DNA of 64,000 nucleotides, taken from positions 868,001 through 932,000 of the forward strand of contig NW_004457708.1 in assembly GCF_000203815.1 (NCBI RefSeq). Direction: 5' to 3'. Below the pieces are notes generated by a model, which saw only the letters and a list, made by a program, of their open reading frames with translations, made no database searches and was not told the DNA's origin. Positions 12,305-23,814 of the stretch are shown piece by piece; position 1 is the first letter of the stretch; each line of letters starts with the position of its first letter. A program made the translations under genes and the position numbers. This stretch comes from Cavenderia fasciculata (Eukaryota > Evosea > Eumycetozoa > Acytosteliales > Cavenderiaceae).

Positions 12305-13492
12305 ATGTTTGGAGTCAATAATCCCTATTCCATAATTCAGTCTAGATATCCAATCAAGTTACCCTCTATTATCGATGTAATAAAGGAAAGCTTGGCAACC
12401 GTCAAAAGTGTAGAATTAATTGAAGATCAAACCCCTCTCTTTTGGAGTCTTTCTCATGTTTTGACAGAATTACCTTTAATTGGTGATAAGGTAACTACTT
12501 CAAAACATTCTACCAAACAAACAAACAAACAAAACTTTGATAATTCTAAAAACTAATCATTTCTAATTATACTTTTAGATTATTCAAATGCATGGATACT
12601 CACATCCAGCACATGCAACATTATTTGTATCACCAACTGGAGAAATCCCAAGAATATCCATTCCAGACTACCTTGTTAGATTGGTCAAGTTCTCACCATG
12701 CTCTAAGGAATGTTTCATTATGATCATAGTCTATATTGATAGATTAATCCAAAAGGCTGGTTTCATAGTCAACAGTTTTAATATTCATCGTTTATTAATT
12801 ACTTGTATTATGGTTGCTTCAAAATATATTGATGGTATGACAAACAAGAATGAAATGAAATCAAATAATTATTCTCTAAATAATTATCTAATTTATTCTC
12901 TTTCTCTCTTTTTTTAGATATATTTTATAATAATGAATATTATAGTCATATTGGTGGAGTAAATAGAGATGAATTAAACAAGTTGGAGATTGCATTTTTG
13001 ACATTGTTGGAATTTGATACTTCATGTCCACTACCAAACTATTTAGATTATTTCTCTCATCTCGACTGCTTTGTCTCACATATTCGCCAAATCAGACAAA
13101 AATCACAACCACAACTACAACAACCATCACTCACCACTCTTACCGCCTCATCAACTCCTATGCGCTCGAATACCAATATCATCTGTAATTCTACATCTGC
13201 CACTACATCTGTGATCTCTCACAGTTCTATCGTTCCAGTAACCGAATCATCAACTAAAATCCAAATGATTGCAAATGCATCAGTATCAAGTAATAATAAT
13301 AATATTCCAATTGCAAATCATCAAAATAACTCAAATAATAATAATAATGTAACAATGAATAATCAATCAAATACCAATACTTCAAATATATCATCAACAT
13401 CCTTTTCCTCATCATCATCAGGTAGTAGAAGGAAATCACTAGTTAGAGATCCATCCTATCTTCCAGTTGCTCCAACCATTATATCCAATTAA
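12305..13492 (+). CDS. Pho80-like cyclin (cyclin U/P type)
   Basis: Inferred exons are 12305-12490, 12579-12834 and 12918-13492, giving 338 residues. The cyclin box is clear: 'IPDYLVRLVKFSPCSKECFI' then 'IVYIDRLIQKAGFIVNSFNI', 'HRLLITCIMVASKYIDDIFY' and 'HIGGVNRDELNKLEIAFLTL' with 'LEFDTSCP', the signature order of PHO80-like cyclins. The C-terminal 150 residues are Ser/Thr/Asn-rich and disordered. Such cyclins partner Pho85/CDK5-type kinases in nutrient or phosphate signalling; the partner here is not shown by sequence. The ATG at 12305 lies in an A-rich context after a T/A-rich leader, and the protein begins just before the conserved helical region. Confidence 0.88.
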
Positions 13493-13811
13493 GAGACAAC
13501 CAACTCAATCCAACCTCAACCCAACCCAAACAAATAGCTACCTCATCCCTTTAATTAATTTGTTTGGTTCTTTAAATGAGAATCCAAACAAACCCTAACC
13601 AACACATAGTCTTTCACGAATCGCCAGTATTTTTTTTATTGGTTCCCTCCTCCTCCCCTCCCTCCCCTCTCTTAATTAATTTAAACAAATAAAACAAACA
13701 ACAAATAAATCATTTAAAGATGATGGTATTTTTCCGCAAATAACTTTTAAAAAAATACAAGACCCTCTCCTCTATTCATTTCATTAAAAAGTTTCATAAT
13801 GAATAGTAATA
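13493..13811. other. Spacer between cyclin and F-box gene 1
   Basis: 3' untranslated DNA of the cyclin gene followed by the leader of the first F-box gene. It has C/T-rich stretches and an upstream ATG (13799) that overlaps the next start. Confidence 0.5.
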
Positions 13812-13819
13812 ATGAATAA
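13799..13819 (+). promoter_or_regulatory. Upstream ORF overlapping the start of F-box gene 1
   Basis: ATG at 13799 opens a 6-codon frame (MNSNNE, stop 13817-13819) that overlaps the main ATG at 13812 in another frame. It may lower initiation at the main start if the mRNA leader includes it. Confidence 0.45.
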
Positions 13820-15707
13820 TAATAGTAATAGTAGTAATGATGATGATAGATGTTACATTGAATATAGAAAGATACCAACTATACTATTACTTCAAATTAT
13901 TGGATACTTGGACAACATTGATTTAATATGTTTGCTGTTGACTTGTAGATCATACTATTATGATTTGAAAGATCAGTATTCATCTTCTATTACCTTTAAA
14001 GGTTTAGATAGAATACAACAATTGCAACAAAGATACTCTGGTATTAAAAGTTTGTTTATTCATTCAAAAGGACCTTATCAACTCAATGGGTTTACTAGTC
14101 TCTACCGAAATGCTATTAGTGATCAGTTGATGGTTGGAAGAGATTTTGGAACTGTTGAGAGTATTAATCGAGTTGGATCGGTTCGTCAAATCATACCAAC
14201 AGATACTACTTCAACGATTACAACAATGATGATTGGTACAATGGTAGGCATTACCGCTTTCGATCAAGTGATTAGTTTGCCACCAACCATCACACGTCTG
14301 TACATTCGTAATGTCATTCAACCTCTTGTCACTGCCTATTTGGGTCTACCCAATTTAAAAGAACTCTATCTTGCTGGGTACCATCCACCAGATATCATAA
14401 CTATACCCGATAGTGTAAAGTATCTTAGGATTAGATACCAAGATACTTTTAAAGAGTTGGTTGTTCATCAAGGTAACCTTGAAACACTGGTTTTAATATG
14501 TACCGATGGTCATCTAGACAAGATTCAAGGGTTATCAAGTAGTTGTATTAAAACAATGAATCTATCTTGTAAGACGTATGGTCTCACCTCGACAACAACA
14601 CCGAGTGTACTACCATGTACATTGACATCACTCAATATTAAGGTTGGTGAACCTTTACCAGACACCTTTGTATTCCCACCAATGTTAGTGTCACTAACAT
14701 ACGCACCTGCTTGGAATGCCACCACCTATCCACTCAATATTCAAAATTTGGTAAATTTAGAGAGACTGGTTCTGACCGTCCCCGACAGGTTCAATAGAAC
14801 TGGATTTGAAATTACCTTTCCACCAATCAATCACAGCCAACTCAATTATATCGATGTCAGAAACACAACAACTAAATTACCATTAAAATATTTAAATACA
14901 TCTTGTCTCGAATCATTACTTGTTCAACATATTTCTCAAATACAGTATGACAATGATAATGATGAGACAACAACAACAACAAAATTAAATATTTTACCAA
15001 ATCTAAAGAGATTCAAAGGTCAAGCAGATTACTATCATCAAATAGCAACACTTTCAAATAATCTACAAATACTGTCAATACACTATAAATGTCACATGGA
15101 ATTCCCAAAAGGTTCATTTCCACAACTCAAAAGATTGTGTCTTAATGGGATGTATGTAGCTACAAATGGGTTGTTGATATCTCTTCCAGATAGTTTAACA
15201 TCTTTTAAATTTAAAACACCTCGTTGCCAACATGACCTTCATAAAGAGTTCCCTCCCAACTTGACATCCATCGATTATATCAAACTATCAGCATACTCGG
15301 ATAACGATATTCTTTATATTCCATCATCTCTTGAATCATTGGCAATTAAAGCTTATCAAAAAAATGGTATAAATGATTTATATACACTTCCTCAAATTCA
15401 AATTATAAATAATCAAAATAATAATCAGAATAATAATAGTTTGGATAATAATAATCAATATTATCTACCACCAAGTTTAAAAAGATTAATTGTCAACCTA
15501 GGAACATCAGATGTTACATCATTCAAATTGAGTGAAATCATCAATCGATCAAATGTAGAATCTTTAAAATTATTTGGAAATGCTCATTCAGATCAGAAAT
15601 ACGAATTAGAACTTTCTATTAAAAGATTGGGTGACGATAAAGTATTGATCATTGATAACAATTCAACTTTTGGTGGAATCATTCAATTAAAATTTACTCT
15701 GGATACG

Positions 15708-15772
<65 letters not shown>

Positions 15773-15833
15773 AATATATAATGAATTATATTTGTTGATT
15801 AAAGATAATAATCTTGAAATTATCTTTGCATAA
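13812..15833 (+). CDS. F-box / leucine-rich protein, tandem paralogue 1
   Basis: Single exon, 673 residues. After an Asn/Ser/Asp leader comes an F-box-like segment, 'KIPTILLLQIIGYLDNIDLI' then 'CLLLTCRSYYYDLKDQY'. The rest is leucine-rich with repeated P-x-S-L-x-x-L motifs ('LPPTITRLYI', 'LPCTLTSLNI', 'IPSSLESLAI', 'LPPSLKRLIV'), the architecture of the large dictyostelid F-box/LRR (FNIP-related) families. Such proteins are expected to act as SCF ubiquitin-ligase adaptors that bind targets through the repeats; targets are unknown. A 20-residue poly-Asn tract coded by AAC repeats lies near the C-terminus (about 15710-15770). Closely similar to the next two genes, most strongly in the N-terminal 100 residues. 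Confidence 0.82.
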
Positions 15834-16138
15834 CACAATTGGACCAGTATTTAGAGAGAAACGGTCCAAACAATGTAACAATCTTTCAAGGTCTCTACGA
15901 TGGTGGTTCATCACATTCAAGAAAATAATAATAATAATAATAACTAATAAATCGAGATCAAAGTAATAATAATCTATATATGTAAACGGAATTATTCAAC
16001 TTCAAGGTCACCAACTACTATGATACTATGATCGAAAATGATTCAATAATCATAAACATATCAATCGAGAGGTCTTGGTTTGAGTCAATCTTTAGTTTGT
16101 GACATTCAATTAATTTTATTGTATACAAAGTAATAATA
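15834..16138. other. Spacer between F-box genes 1 and 2
   Basis: AT-rich with an AAT run near 15926-15950. No gene seen; it probably holds the end of one transcript and the promoter of the next. Confidence 0.5.
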
Positions 16139-18241
16139 ATGAATAATAATAGTAATAATGATAATGATGATAAGAATAATAGATGTTACATTGAATATAG
16201 TAGTAATGATGATGATAGATGTTACATTGAATATAGAAAGATACCAACTATACTATTACTTCAAATCATTGGATACTTGAATAACATTGATTTAATATGT
16301 TTGTTGTTGACTTGTAAATCATACTATTATGATTTGAAAGATCAGTATTCATCTTCTATTACCTTTAAAGGTTTAGATAGAATACAACATTTGCAACAAA
16401 GATATGATGGAACGAAGAATATGTTTATTCATTCAAAAGGACCTTATCAACTCAATGGGTTTACTAGTCTCTACCGAAATGCGATTAGTGATCAGTTGAT
16501 GGTTGGAAGAGATTTTGGAGCTATTAATTGTACCAATCGAGTTGATACTATACATCAAATACCCGTGCCAACAACAGAGACTAATGAATCAAATGCATTG
16601 ATTACAACACTATTGGTTGGTACACAAATAGATATGACAAAAGAAGACAAGACGGTTCGTTTGCCACCAACCATCACACGTCTATCTATTCGTAAGAATG
16701 TACAACCACTAGTCACTGCAGCTATGGGGTTACCAAATTTAAAAGAACTCTATGTAGTTGGGTACCAGCAGTCAACCCCTAACAACAACACTATTCAGCC
16801 ATCATTAGCAGATACCCTACATCTTGATGGTGCCAGTAGTCTACGATACCTATGCATCCGAAATCAAAGTGCATTTGAAGAGGTATCAGTACCAAGGAAC
16901 CTTGAAACGCTCGCTCTATTGGGTCAAGCTCAACTAGACAAGATTCAAGGGTTATCAAGTAGTTGTATTAAAACTATGGACCTGTGTTATTGCGAGACAT
17001 ACGGTCTCGATACGACAATGACACCGATACTACTGCCACGTACATTGACATCACTCAATATTAAAGTTGAAGACCCTTTACCAGACACCTTTGTATTCCC
17101 ACCGATGCTCGTGTCCCTAACATACCAAACCAATGCGAGTGACCCACTCAATATTCAAAACTTGGTGCATTTAGAGAGACTGGTTCTGACCGTCCCCAAT
17201 ATACTTCAAACAAGGATTAATATTATCTTTCCACCAGTCACTCAGAGCAGCATCAAGTATATAGACTTGACAAACACAACAACTAAAATACAACTACAAG
17301 ATTTAAATACATCTTGTATCGAGTCATTTAAATGTCAACATATTTCACAAATTCAATATGATGAGACAACAACAACAATGACCAATCTATTACCAAATCT
17401 AAAAAGATTTAAAGGTCAAGTAGATTATTATCAGCAAATAGCAACACTTTCAACCAATCTACAAATTCTGTCGACCCACTGCATCGCTGAAATAGAATTC
17501 CCAAAAGATTCATTTCAACAACTAAAGAAATTAACTTTTGTCTATAATAGAGGACAAGTATTATCGTCTAGACCAGTATCAACCAACATGATCCCTCTTC
17601 CAGACAGTTTGACATCTTTCTCACTCAAACGCCCCACATCCGATCTTTATCACCAATTCCCACCAAACTTGATATCGATGGACTATAGTCACGTTGAATA
17701 TTCAATTATTTATATTCCATCGTCTCTTGAATCATTGTCAATTAGATCTTTTAAAAGATTTCCTAGGGATCGTATATGTTCACTTCCTACATTGAAAATT
17801 ATAAATAATAATAATCAGAATAATCAAAATAATCAGAATAATAATAATGATAATAATAATAATATTAAGAAAATTAGAAAGAATATTATTAATCAAAATA
17901 ATCAGAATAATTTAAATTATGATTATTTACCATCAAGTTTAAAAAGATTATCTGTCAATATGTTTTATGATTCTACACCATTTAGAATTAGTGAAATCAT
18001 TCGTCACTCAAATGTAGAGTCTTTAAGATTCTTTTGTGGAACACAAAACAAACCATTGGAATTGGAACTTTCTATTAGACGGTTGGAAGATGACAGAGTA
18101 TTGATCATCGATGACAACTCTACATTTGGTGGCATAGTTCAACTAAAATATACTTTGGATATGTATATTGATATGAAAATATATAATGATTTATATTTAG
18201 TCATTAAAGATAATAAACTTGAAATTTTATTTGATTATTAA
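16139..18241 (+). CDS. F-box / leucine-rich protein, tandem paralogue 2
   Basis: Single exon, 700 residues. Same plan as its neighbours: Asn-rich leader, F-box-like 'KIPTILLLQIIGYLNNIDLI', then P-x-S-L-x-x-L leucine-rich repeats. The leader contains a small internal duplication: the same 20 bases, coding roughly RCYIEY, occur at 16181-16200 and 16217-16236. Whole stretches match paralogue 1 nearly exactly ('SKGPYQLNGFTSLYRNAISD'), so the duplication is recent or maintained by gene conversion. Its Asn tract is AAT-coded and sits before the last repeat. Expected role is an SCF adaptor. Confidence 0.82.
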   Translation: MNNNSNNDNDDKNNRCYIEYSSNDDDRCYIEYRKIPTILLLQIIGYLNNIDLICLLLTCKSYYYDLKDQYSSSITFKGLDRIQHLQQRYDGTKNMFIHSKGPYQLNGFTSLYRNAISDQLMVGRDFGAINCTNRVDTIHQIPVPTTETNESNALITTLLVGTQIDMTKEDKTVRLPPTITRLSIRKNVQPLVTAAMGLPNLKELYVVGYQQSTPNNNTIQPSLADTLHLDGASSLRYLCIRNQSAFEEVSVPRNLETLALLGQAQLDKIQGLSSSCIKTMDLCYCETYGLDTTMTPILLPRTLTSLNIKVEDPLPDTFVFPPMLVSLTYQTNASDPLNIQNLVHLERLVLTVPNILQTRINIIFPPVTQSSIKYIDLTNTTTKIQLQDLNTSCIESFKCQHISQIQYDETTTTMTNLLPNLKRFKGQVDYYQQIATLSTNLQILSTHCIAEIEFPKDSFQQLKKLTFVYNRGQVLSSRPVSTNMIPLPDSLTSFSLKRPTSDLYHQFPPNLISMDYSHVEYSIIYIPSSLESLSIRSFKRFPRDRICSLPTLKIINNNNQNNQNNQNNNNDNNNNIKKIRKNIINQNNQNNLNYDYLPSSLKRLSVNMFYDSTPFRISEIIRHSNVESLRFFCGTQNKPLELELSIRRLEDDRVLIIDDNSTFGGIVQLKYTLDMYIDMKIYNDLYLVIKDNKLEILFDY

Positions 18242-18289
18242 AAATACAATAAACCAAGAAATTCACTTTACAAAAAAGAAGAAGTAATA

Positions 18290-18306
18290 ATGAATAATAA
18301 TAATAA

Positions 18307-18313
<7 letters not shown>
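18290..18313 (+). promoter_or_regulatory. Upstream ORF overlapping the start of F-box gene 3
   Basis: ATG at 18290 starts a 7-codon frame (MNNNNNE, stop 18311-18313) that overlaps the main ATG at 18306 out of frame, as in paralogue 1. Paralogue 2 lacks it. Repeat slippage of ATGAAT units could have made both. Confidence 0.45.
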
Positions 18314-18354
<41 letters not shown>

Positions 18355-20372
18355 GATGTTATCTTGAATATAAAAAGATACCAACTATACTATTACTTCA
18401 AATCATTAGTCACTTGAATAACATTGATATAATATGTTTGCTGTTGACTTGTAGATCATATTATTATGATTTAAAAGATCAGTATTCATCTTCTATTGCA
18501 TTTAAATGGTCGTTTAATAGAGTAGACACTAGATTCTCTAGTGAAGAACCTTTGATTGTGGCCAACAGACCAAACAAACTCAAAGGGTTCATCAGTCTCT
18601 ATGAAAATGAAATCGGTGATTGCAGTCAACCAGTAGAGTTTCGAGGATCTTTCACTGTCAATCATAATGGTAGTGTAGATGATGATCTAAATCAAAAACA
18701 ATCAAATGACAGTCATACCACCACTGTATTGTCGCACACACGTGATGGTCGTCCTATAGTCATGTCGACAGATATCGCCAACATGCCATTGACAACCTCT
18801 CTCACCATTCATGCAATCGTTCAATCAGATGTTGATGATGTTGCCACATCTAGGCTACCCCATCTAAAAGAATTACAATTGTTGGGAGACTACACCTTAT
18901 CAATGATGAGGTTGTGCATCAAAAACCTTCCAGACAGTCTCCGACATTTACATATTCAACGTATCAACTTTCAAGAATTACATGTCCCCCAATCCCTTGA
19001 ATCTCTTCATTTCAATCCTGAACATACTCTCGATTCCTATAATCTCAATCAGATCAAGGGATTGTCGACCAGCTCAATCAAATCACTCGATATTTCATCA
19101 TTTAACATGGTTCGTGACCTCGCCACTGTATTCCCACCGACATTGGCTAGTCTCACTATCAAATTAGTTGAACACCCAAGTGTGGATGACCTCATATTCC
19201 CATCGTCTCTAATCACACTATCAATCACTTCTTTGAGTAGAACAACCACCACCTTTGGAGTGAACCTGGAAAACCTTACATCACTTGAGAATCTAACGAT
19301 TAGAGTTCCAAATACAATGGATAAAAAGGATATTTCAATCATTCTTCCACCGACCAACAACAGTCGACTCAAAAGTCTAGACATTAGAAAGACAAATATA
19401 ACATTGTCAATCAATGCTTTACCAATTTGTATTGAAACAGTAAGGTGTCAAGATATTTCACAAATCGATCTTGGAACGACGAGCAAGGAAGAAACAAAAA
19501 CAAATTGTCTACCAAATCTAAAGAAGTTTTCTGGTAGGATGGAGTCTTGGAACAACATAGATACACTATCAACCAATTTATACAAATTCTCAACCGTGTA
19601 TCATCAAACGTTAGTACCAGACGATTCATCTGTCCTCCACTCGGTTAGAAAACTGAACCTTATGATTCCACTCGATTCCGCCAAAAATCCATCACAAACT
19701 GAACCAACCCTTCCACATAGCTTGACATCTTTAAAAGCTAGTTCATTCCATGACATGCGCAAGTTTTCAAAACCTCCTCTTGTCTTTCCAGCCACTTTGG
19801 TGTCACTCAACTATATTAGTCTATCTTTTACCCAAACTGTCTATATTCCAGTATCGCTTGAATATTTGGGAGTTAAAGCAGGTTTGAAAAAGACTTATAA
19901 TGCTATGGGTGGTGAATTCATCCTCCCAAAATTTATCATTCTAAATAATCAAAATAGCAGTAATAATAATAGTATTAATAATAATAATAATAATGAACGA
20001 CCCACAACAACACAATTAGATGTAAACAAATATTATTATCTACCACCAAGTTTAAAAAGATTAGATATTTCGATGGATACACATTGTCCAATACAAATCA
20101 GTGAAATCATCTTTCAAACAAATGTCGAGCATTTGAAACTATTGACAAAATTAAATAATACAAGAGACTTGGAATTTGATTTTAAGATTAGAAGATTGGG
20201 TGATGACAAGGTTTTAATCATCCAGGACAACTCTGCTTGTGGTGGAATCATCAAACAAAAATATACTTTGGATGTGAACAACAACAACAAAATATATTCA
20301 AATTGCTATATCAAGTTAAACGAAAATAGACATGTAGAAATATTCACCCAACCATTGATTGTCTATAGTTGA
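18306..20372 (+). CDS. F-box / leucine-rich protein, tandem paralogue 3
   Basis: Single exon, 688 residues. Poly-Asn leader coded by AAT repeats, F-box-like 'KIPTILLLQIISHLNNIDII' then 'CLLLTCRSYYYDLKDQY', then leucine-rich repeats with 'LPDSLRHLHI', 'FPPTLASLTI', 'FPSSLITLSI' and 'LPPSLKRLDI'. More diverged from the other two in the middle than at either end; the F-box and the last 80 residues ('RRLGDDKVLIIQDNS') are best conserved. Only 64 bases separate it from paralogue 2, so its promoter must be very short or lie in the upstream gene. Expected role is an SCF substrate adaptor. Confidence 0.8.
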
Positions 20373-20509
20373 TCCCAAAAATAAATTGTTTTTGTACTTT
20401 TTTAGTTTTACTTTTAAAAGGTTGTAATTTGTTTAAAAAGAAAAAATATTTATATAAATTTATTAAAAAGCTATATTACCAAACGCATTGTTGTTGAGTA
20501 ATATTTAAA

Positions 20510-23060
20510 TTAATTCTTCTTGGCACCGCCGGCTGAACCAGTCTTTTTGCCTCTGTCGTCTCTACGTGGAATCTTTCTATTTCTATTTTTGTTCTTTACA
20601 TTGTGAGTCTCATAGAAATGGTTACCAACCTTTCCTTTGTTGGTCTTCATTCTCTTTTCCTTCTTTTGTGAAACTGCTCCATCATCATCAGATTCAACTT
20701 CTGTAACTAAATTAAATTAAAATTAATATTAATACAAATATTATTATTATTTGTTTGTTTGTTTTTGTTTTTAGTTTACTTACTTTTTTCTTGATATTCT
20801 TTTCTTGGGACAACCTTGTTATTGGTTGGTTTTTGTTGTTTCAACTTGGCAACATTGGATAAAAGTACCAAACCCTTTTCTGGCATTTCTTTCTTCTTTG
20901 ATTTCTTTACAACTACCAATTCATCTTCACTGTCTACTTGCTCTTCCTCCTCTACTTGTTTGCTCTTTGATTTCTTTTTGTTATTTTGTTTGGTTGAAAC
21001 TTGTTCTTCCTCATCAACCTTTCTCTTGTTATTCTTTTTGTTATTCTTCTTCTTTGGTTGTTCTTCTTCAGATTCTTCCTCTTCTTCTTCATCGGATCCA
21101 AGATCACCAGCTGCCAAATCTTCATCAAAATCGTTATAATCAAAATCGCTGTCATCGCTATCAATGTCGTCCAACAATTGGGCAACATCGTCTTCGTCGT
21201 CGTCTTGGACAGCTTCATTGTCGTCGTTGACAACCTCTTCGTCGTCGGAGATATTTTCGTCGTTTTGGTACAAGTCGTCCCAATCTGGCTCTTCGTCAAA
21301 TGGATCGACGTAACCGTCACCTTTGGCATCCTCTTCATCAAACTCTGCCTTGACGTTGATATTCTTGAGCTTTTGGTGGACAACCAAGTTTTTAAATTCG
21401 ATCTTTTTCTTTTCTCTCTTGATTGGGGTGGCATCGGCGGCTGGAACAGCGATGGCTGTGGCGGTAGTGGCAACAGCGTCAACGTCGGTAGTTTCAGCGA
21501 CAGCGTCGACATCTTCAACCTTGACTTCAGTCTCGGTCTTGACACCCTTGGTGTTCATCGAGAAGATGGCTGGGGTACCGTCCATCATGGGTGGGGCGGT
21601 AAAGTAGGGGATACGACCCTTTTGATAATCGTACAACATGATCTTGGCGACAGCGTTGAGATTGGGCTTGTTACCCTTTTGGAGCTTACCGGTACGCTCG
21701 GCCATCTGAGTGAGGAAGTCTTCGTGGTCGGTCCACGAGGCGATAGCGTATGTCTTGACGAGATACTCCTTCTTGATACGTTTGAGCAGTTCTGGGATAT
21801 ACTCGGTAGCGTCGACGAGGTTTTCAACACGGACGACACCCTTGAGGACGAGTTCACCCTCTGTGTCACCGGTGGTTGGCACGACACCTGGACAATCGAT
21901 GAGATAGATACGCTTGGTCAAGGTGATGTATTGCCACACCTTGGTCTCACCCGGGATGGGGGCGGCTCTACACACCTTCTTGGCCTTGAGTGTGTTGATG
22001 ATGGACGATTTACCAACGTTGGGGTATCCAACAAAACCGACCGAGATTTGCTTCTTCTCGGGATGGAGACGAGCAAATTGACGCAAGAGTTGAATCAACG
22101 AACCCTTACCGAATGGATGTTGCAAACTGGCGTGGAAGGCCAAAGTTGGATACTCTTGTGACAAAATCTTGACCCAACGTGCGGTACACCATGTTGGCAC
22201 CAAATCACACTTGTTGAGTACAAAGATAAGATGTTTGTGACGAGCATTCTTTTTCAATTGATTTTCCAAATGTGAACTTCTAGTTCCCATTGGATCTCTA
22301 GCATCCAATACTTGAATCAATACATCAGATGAATCAATTACCTAAAATAACGAAATATAAAAGTAAATTAAACAAAATAATAATAAATATAAGTTACACA
22401 TTCTCTTTTCCTTTTCTTTTCATTTCTTACCTTGTATAATTCACCCCAAATTCTCTTAGAGGTACCCTTTTCGAAAATATCTTCACGACGAGCCTCTCTC
22501 ATATCGGCTTCAATCTTGATGTTGGTGTCCTTGGATGGATCGTAGGCTTGTTCAGAGATCTTGTTGAGCATGCTTTCGAGATCGACGACCGACGAGAGGT
22601 TGGGACGCTTACGTTGCTTCTTTGGGCCAAAGGTAGTCTCGAATGTCTCGGTGGTCAAGAGATTCATTTGAGTCTTTTTGGTCGAGTCTTTGAGCAAGCC
22701 CATTGGCAACTTGTTGGCGTGCAAAAGAACCTTGTATGGGTTGTGGATGGTAGCAGCCATCTCTTCACGGAAGGTCTCGAGTTGCTCTTGACTGATCGAG
22801 TTGGTGTTACCAAAATATCTTTGGTCGGGTGCGATACGAGTGCTGTGACTGGTGTCCTTGGACATGTAGGCACCGCCGAGGAACTTACCGTCACGCGAGT
22901 AGTTGGCACCCTCGCTGTACATGGCGAGACGCTTGATCGTCGCCTTTGAACGGAGATGGGTGTGACCCTTGGGCAACACACGATCAGCATTGGTTTGTAT
23001 GTTGGTCTTTTTGACTCTGTTGGTGAAACTCTTTTGTGAATGTTGTCTTGGTGGAGCCAT
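20510..23060 (-). CDS. gnl2: Nucleolar GTP-binding protein 2 (NOG2 / GNL2)
   Basis: Inferred exons, in transcript order, are 23060-22431, 22341-20784 and 20706-20510, giving 794 residues. The circularly permuted GTPase order is plain: '[10 protein letters not shown]' (G4) first, then '[17 protein letters not shown]' (G1), 'IPGETKVWQ' (G2 region) and 'LIDCPGVVP' (G3). The N-terminal '[12 protein letters not shown]' and '[20 protein letters not shown]' are NOG2 signatures; the C-terminal third is acidic then Lys-rich. The family works in the nucleolus and nucleus in late 60S subunit maturation and rRNA/ITS2 foot removal. The last exon codes a basic tail ('[20 protein letters not shown]'). A perfect palindrome TTTTGCGCAAAA lies 151 bases upstream. 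Confidence 0.94.
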
Positions 23061-23518
23061 TTTTTAAAGATCTCTTTCTTGATTTATATATATAAAAGAT
23101 ATATATAAATAAATAAATAAAGAAAAACAAACAATGAAAATTAATAATAATAACACAAGGTTTTTAAAACCGAGAGAAACGAACGAAACGAATAATTAAA
23201 TTTAATCCGATTTTGCGCAAAATTTTTTTTTTTTTTCAAAGAGAGGTAAAGTCGATTATCTTTCTCTCTACATGTATTTAATTGGGGATATATTGTATGC
23301 AATAATTAATAAACAACAAACACAATACACACCAAGGTCAAGAGTAGTAGTTTAGTTTAGTTAGTTTAGTTGTCATGAAAATTATTTTTATTAGAAAGAG
23401 AAGTATACAATAATAAAATATAAAAAATACTTTTGTATTTGGTTGTTGTCTTCAAAAAAACAAGTGGTAAATGAAAGTCGTGAAGAGAGGAGTGAGATAG
23501 AGTGTAGAGATAATAATA
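23061..23518. other. Promoter region of NOG2 and spacer
   Basis: AT-rich, with the 12-bp palindrome at 23211-23222 next to a poly-T run, and 'cgaaacgaa'-type repeats at about 23175-23200. No gene seen. Confidence 0.5.
23211..23222. promoter_or_regulatory. Palindrome TTTTGCGCAAAA, possible E2F-type site
   Basis: A perfect 12-bp palindrome that contains TTTTGCGC, matching the E2F/DP consensus TTTSSCGC, located 151 bases upstream of the NOG2 start. CpG-containing words are rare in this AT-rich spacer. Binding is inferred only. Confidence 0.45.
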
Positions 23519-23754
23519 ATGGATCTAACACTATCAATCAAATGTAAAATATGTGGAACGTTTGAATCAACATCGATTGAAGAGTTTAGATTACATGGTA
23601 TCAATCAATGTATGCCGGCGGTTGCAAGGTACTTTGATGTTGGTCGGCTGGTCGACGTAGCAAAATCACTTGAACAACTAGACCAATTAGATGTTATAAA
23701 CAAGTTTGAAAAGAAAAAGAGAAGAGATATCTTGATAAAGAAGAAGAAGAAGAA

Positions 23755-23814
<60 letters not shown>

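Noticed and set aside
15709-15770. AAC repeat near the end of F-box gene 1 as a CRISPR-like or mobile feature
   Set aside because: It is a plain trinucleotide run coding poly-Asn, common in dictyostelid proteins.
21001-22161. Long open frame on the + strand (386 residues)
   Set aside because: It is the complement of the NOG2 coding exon, hydrophobic and without motifs; the minus-strand GTPase motifs are decisive.
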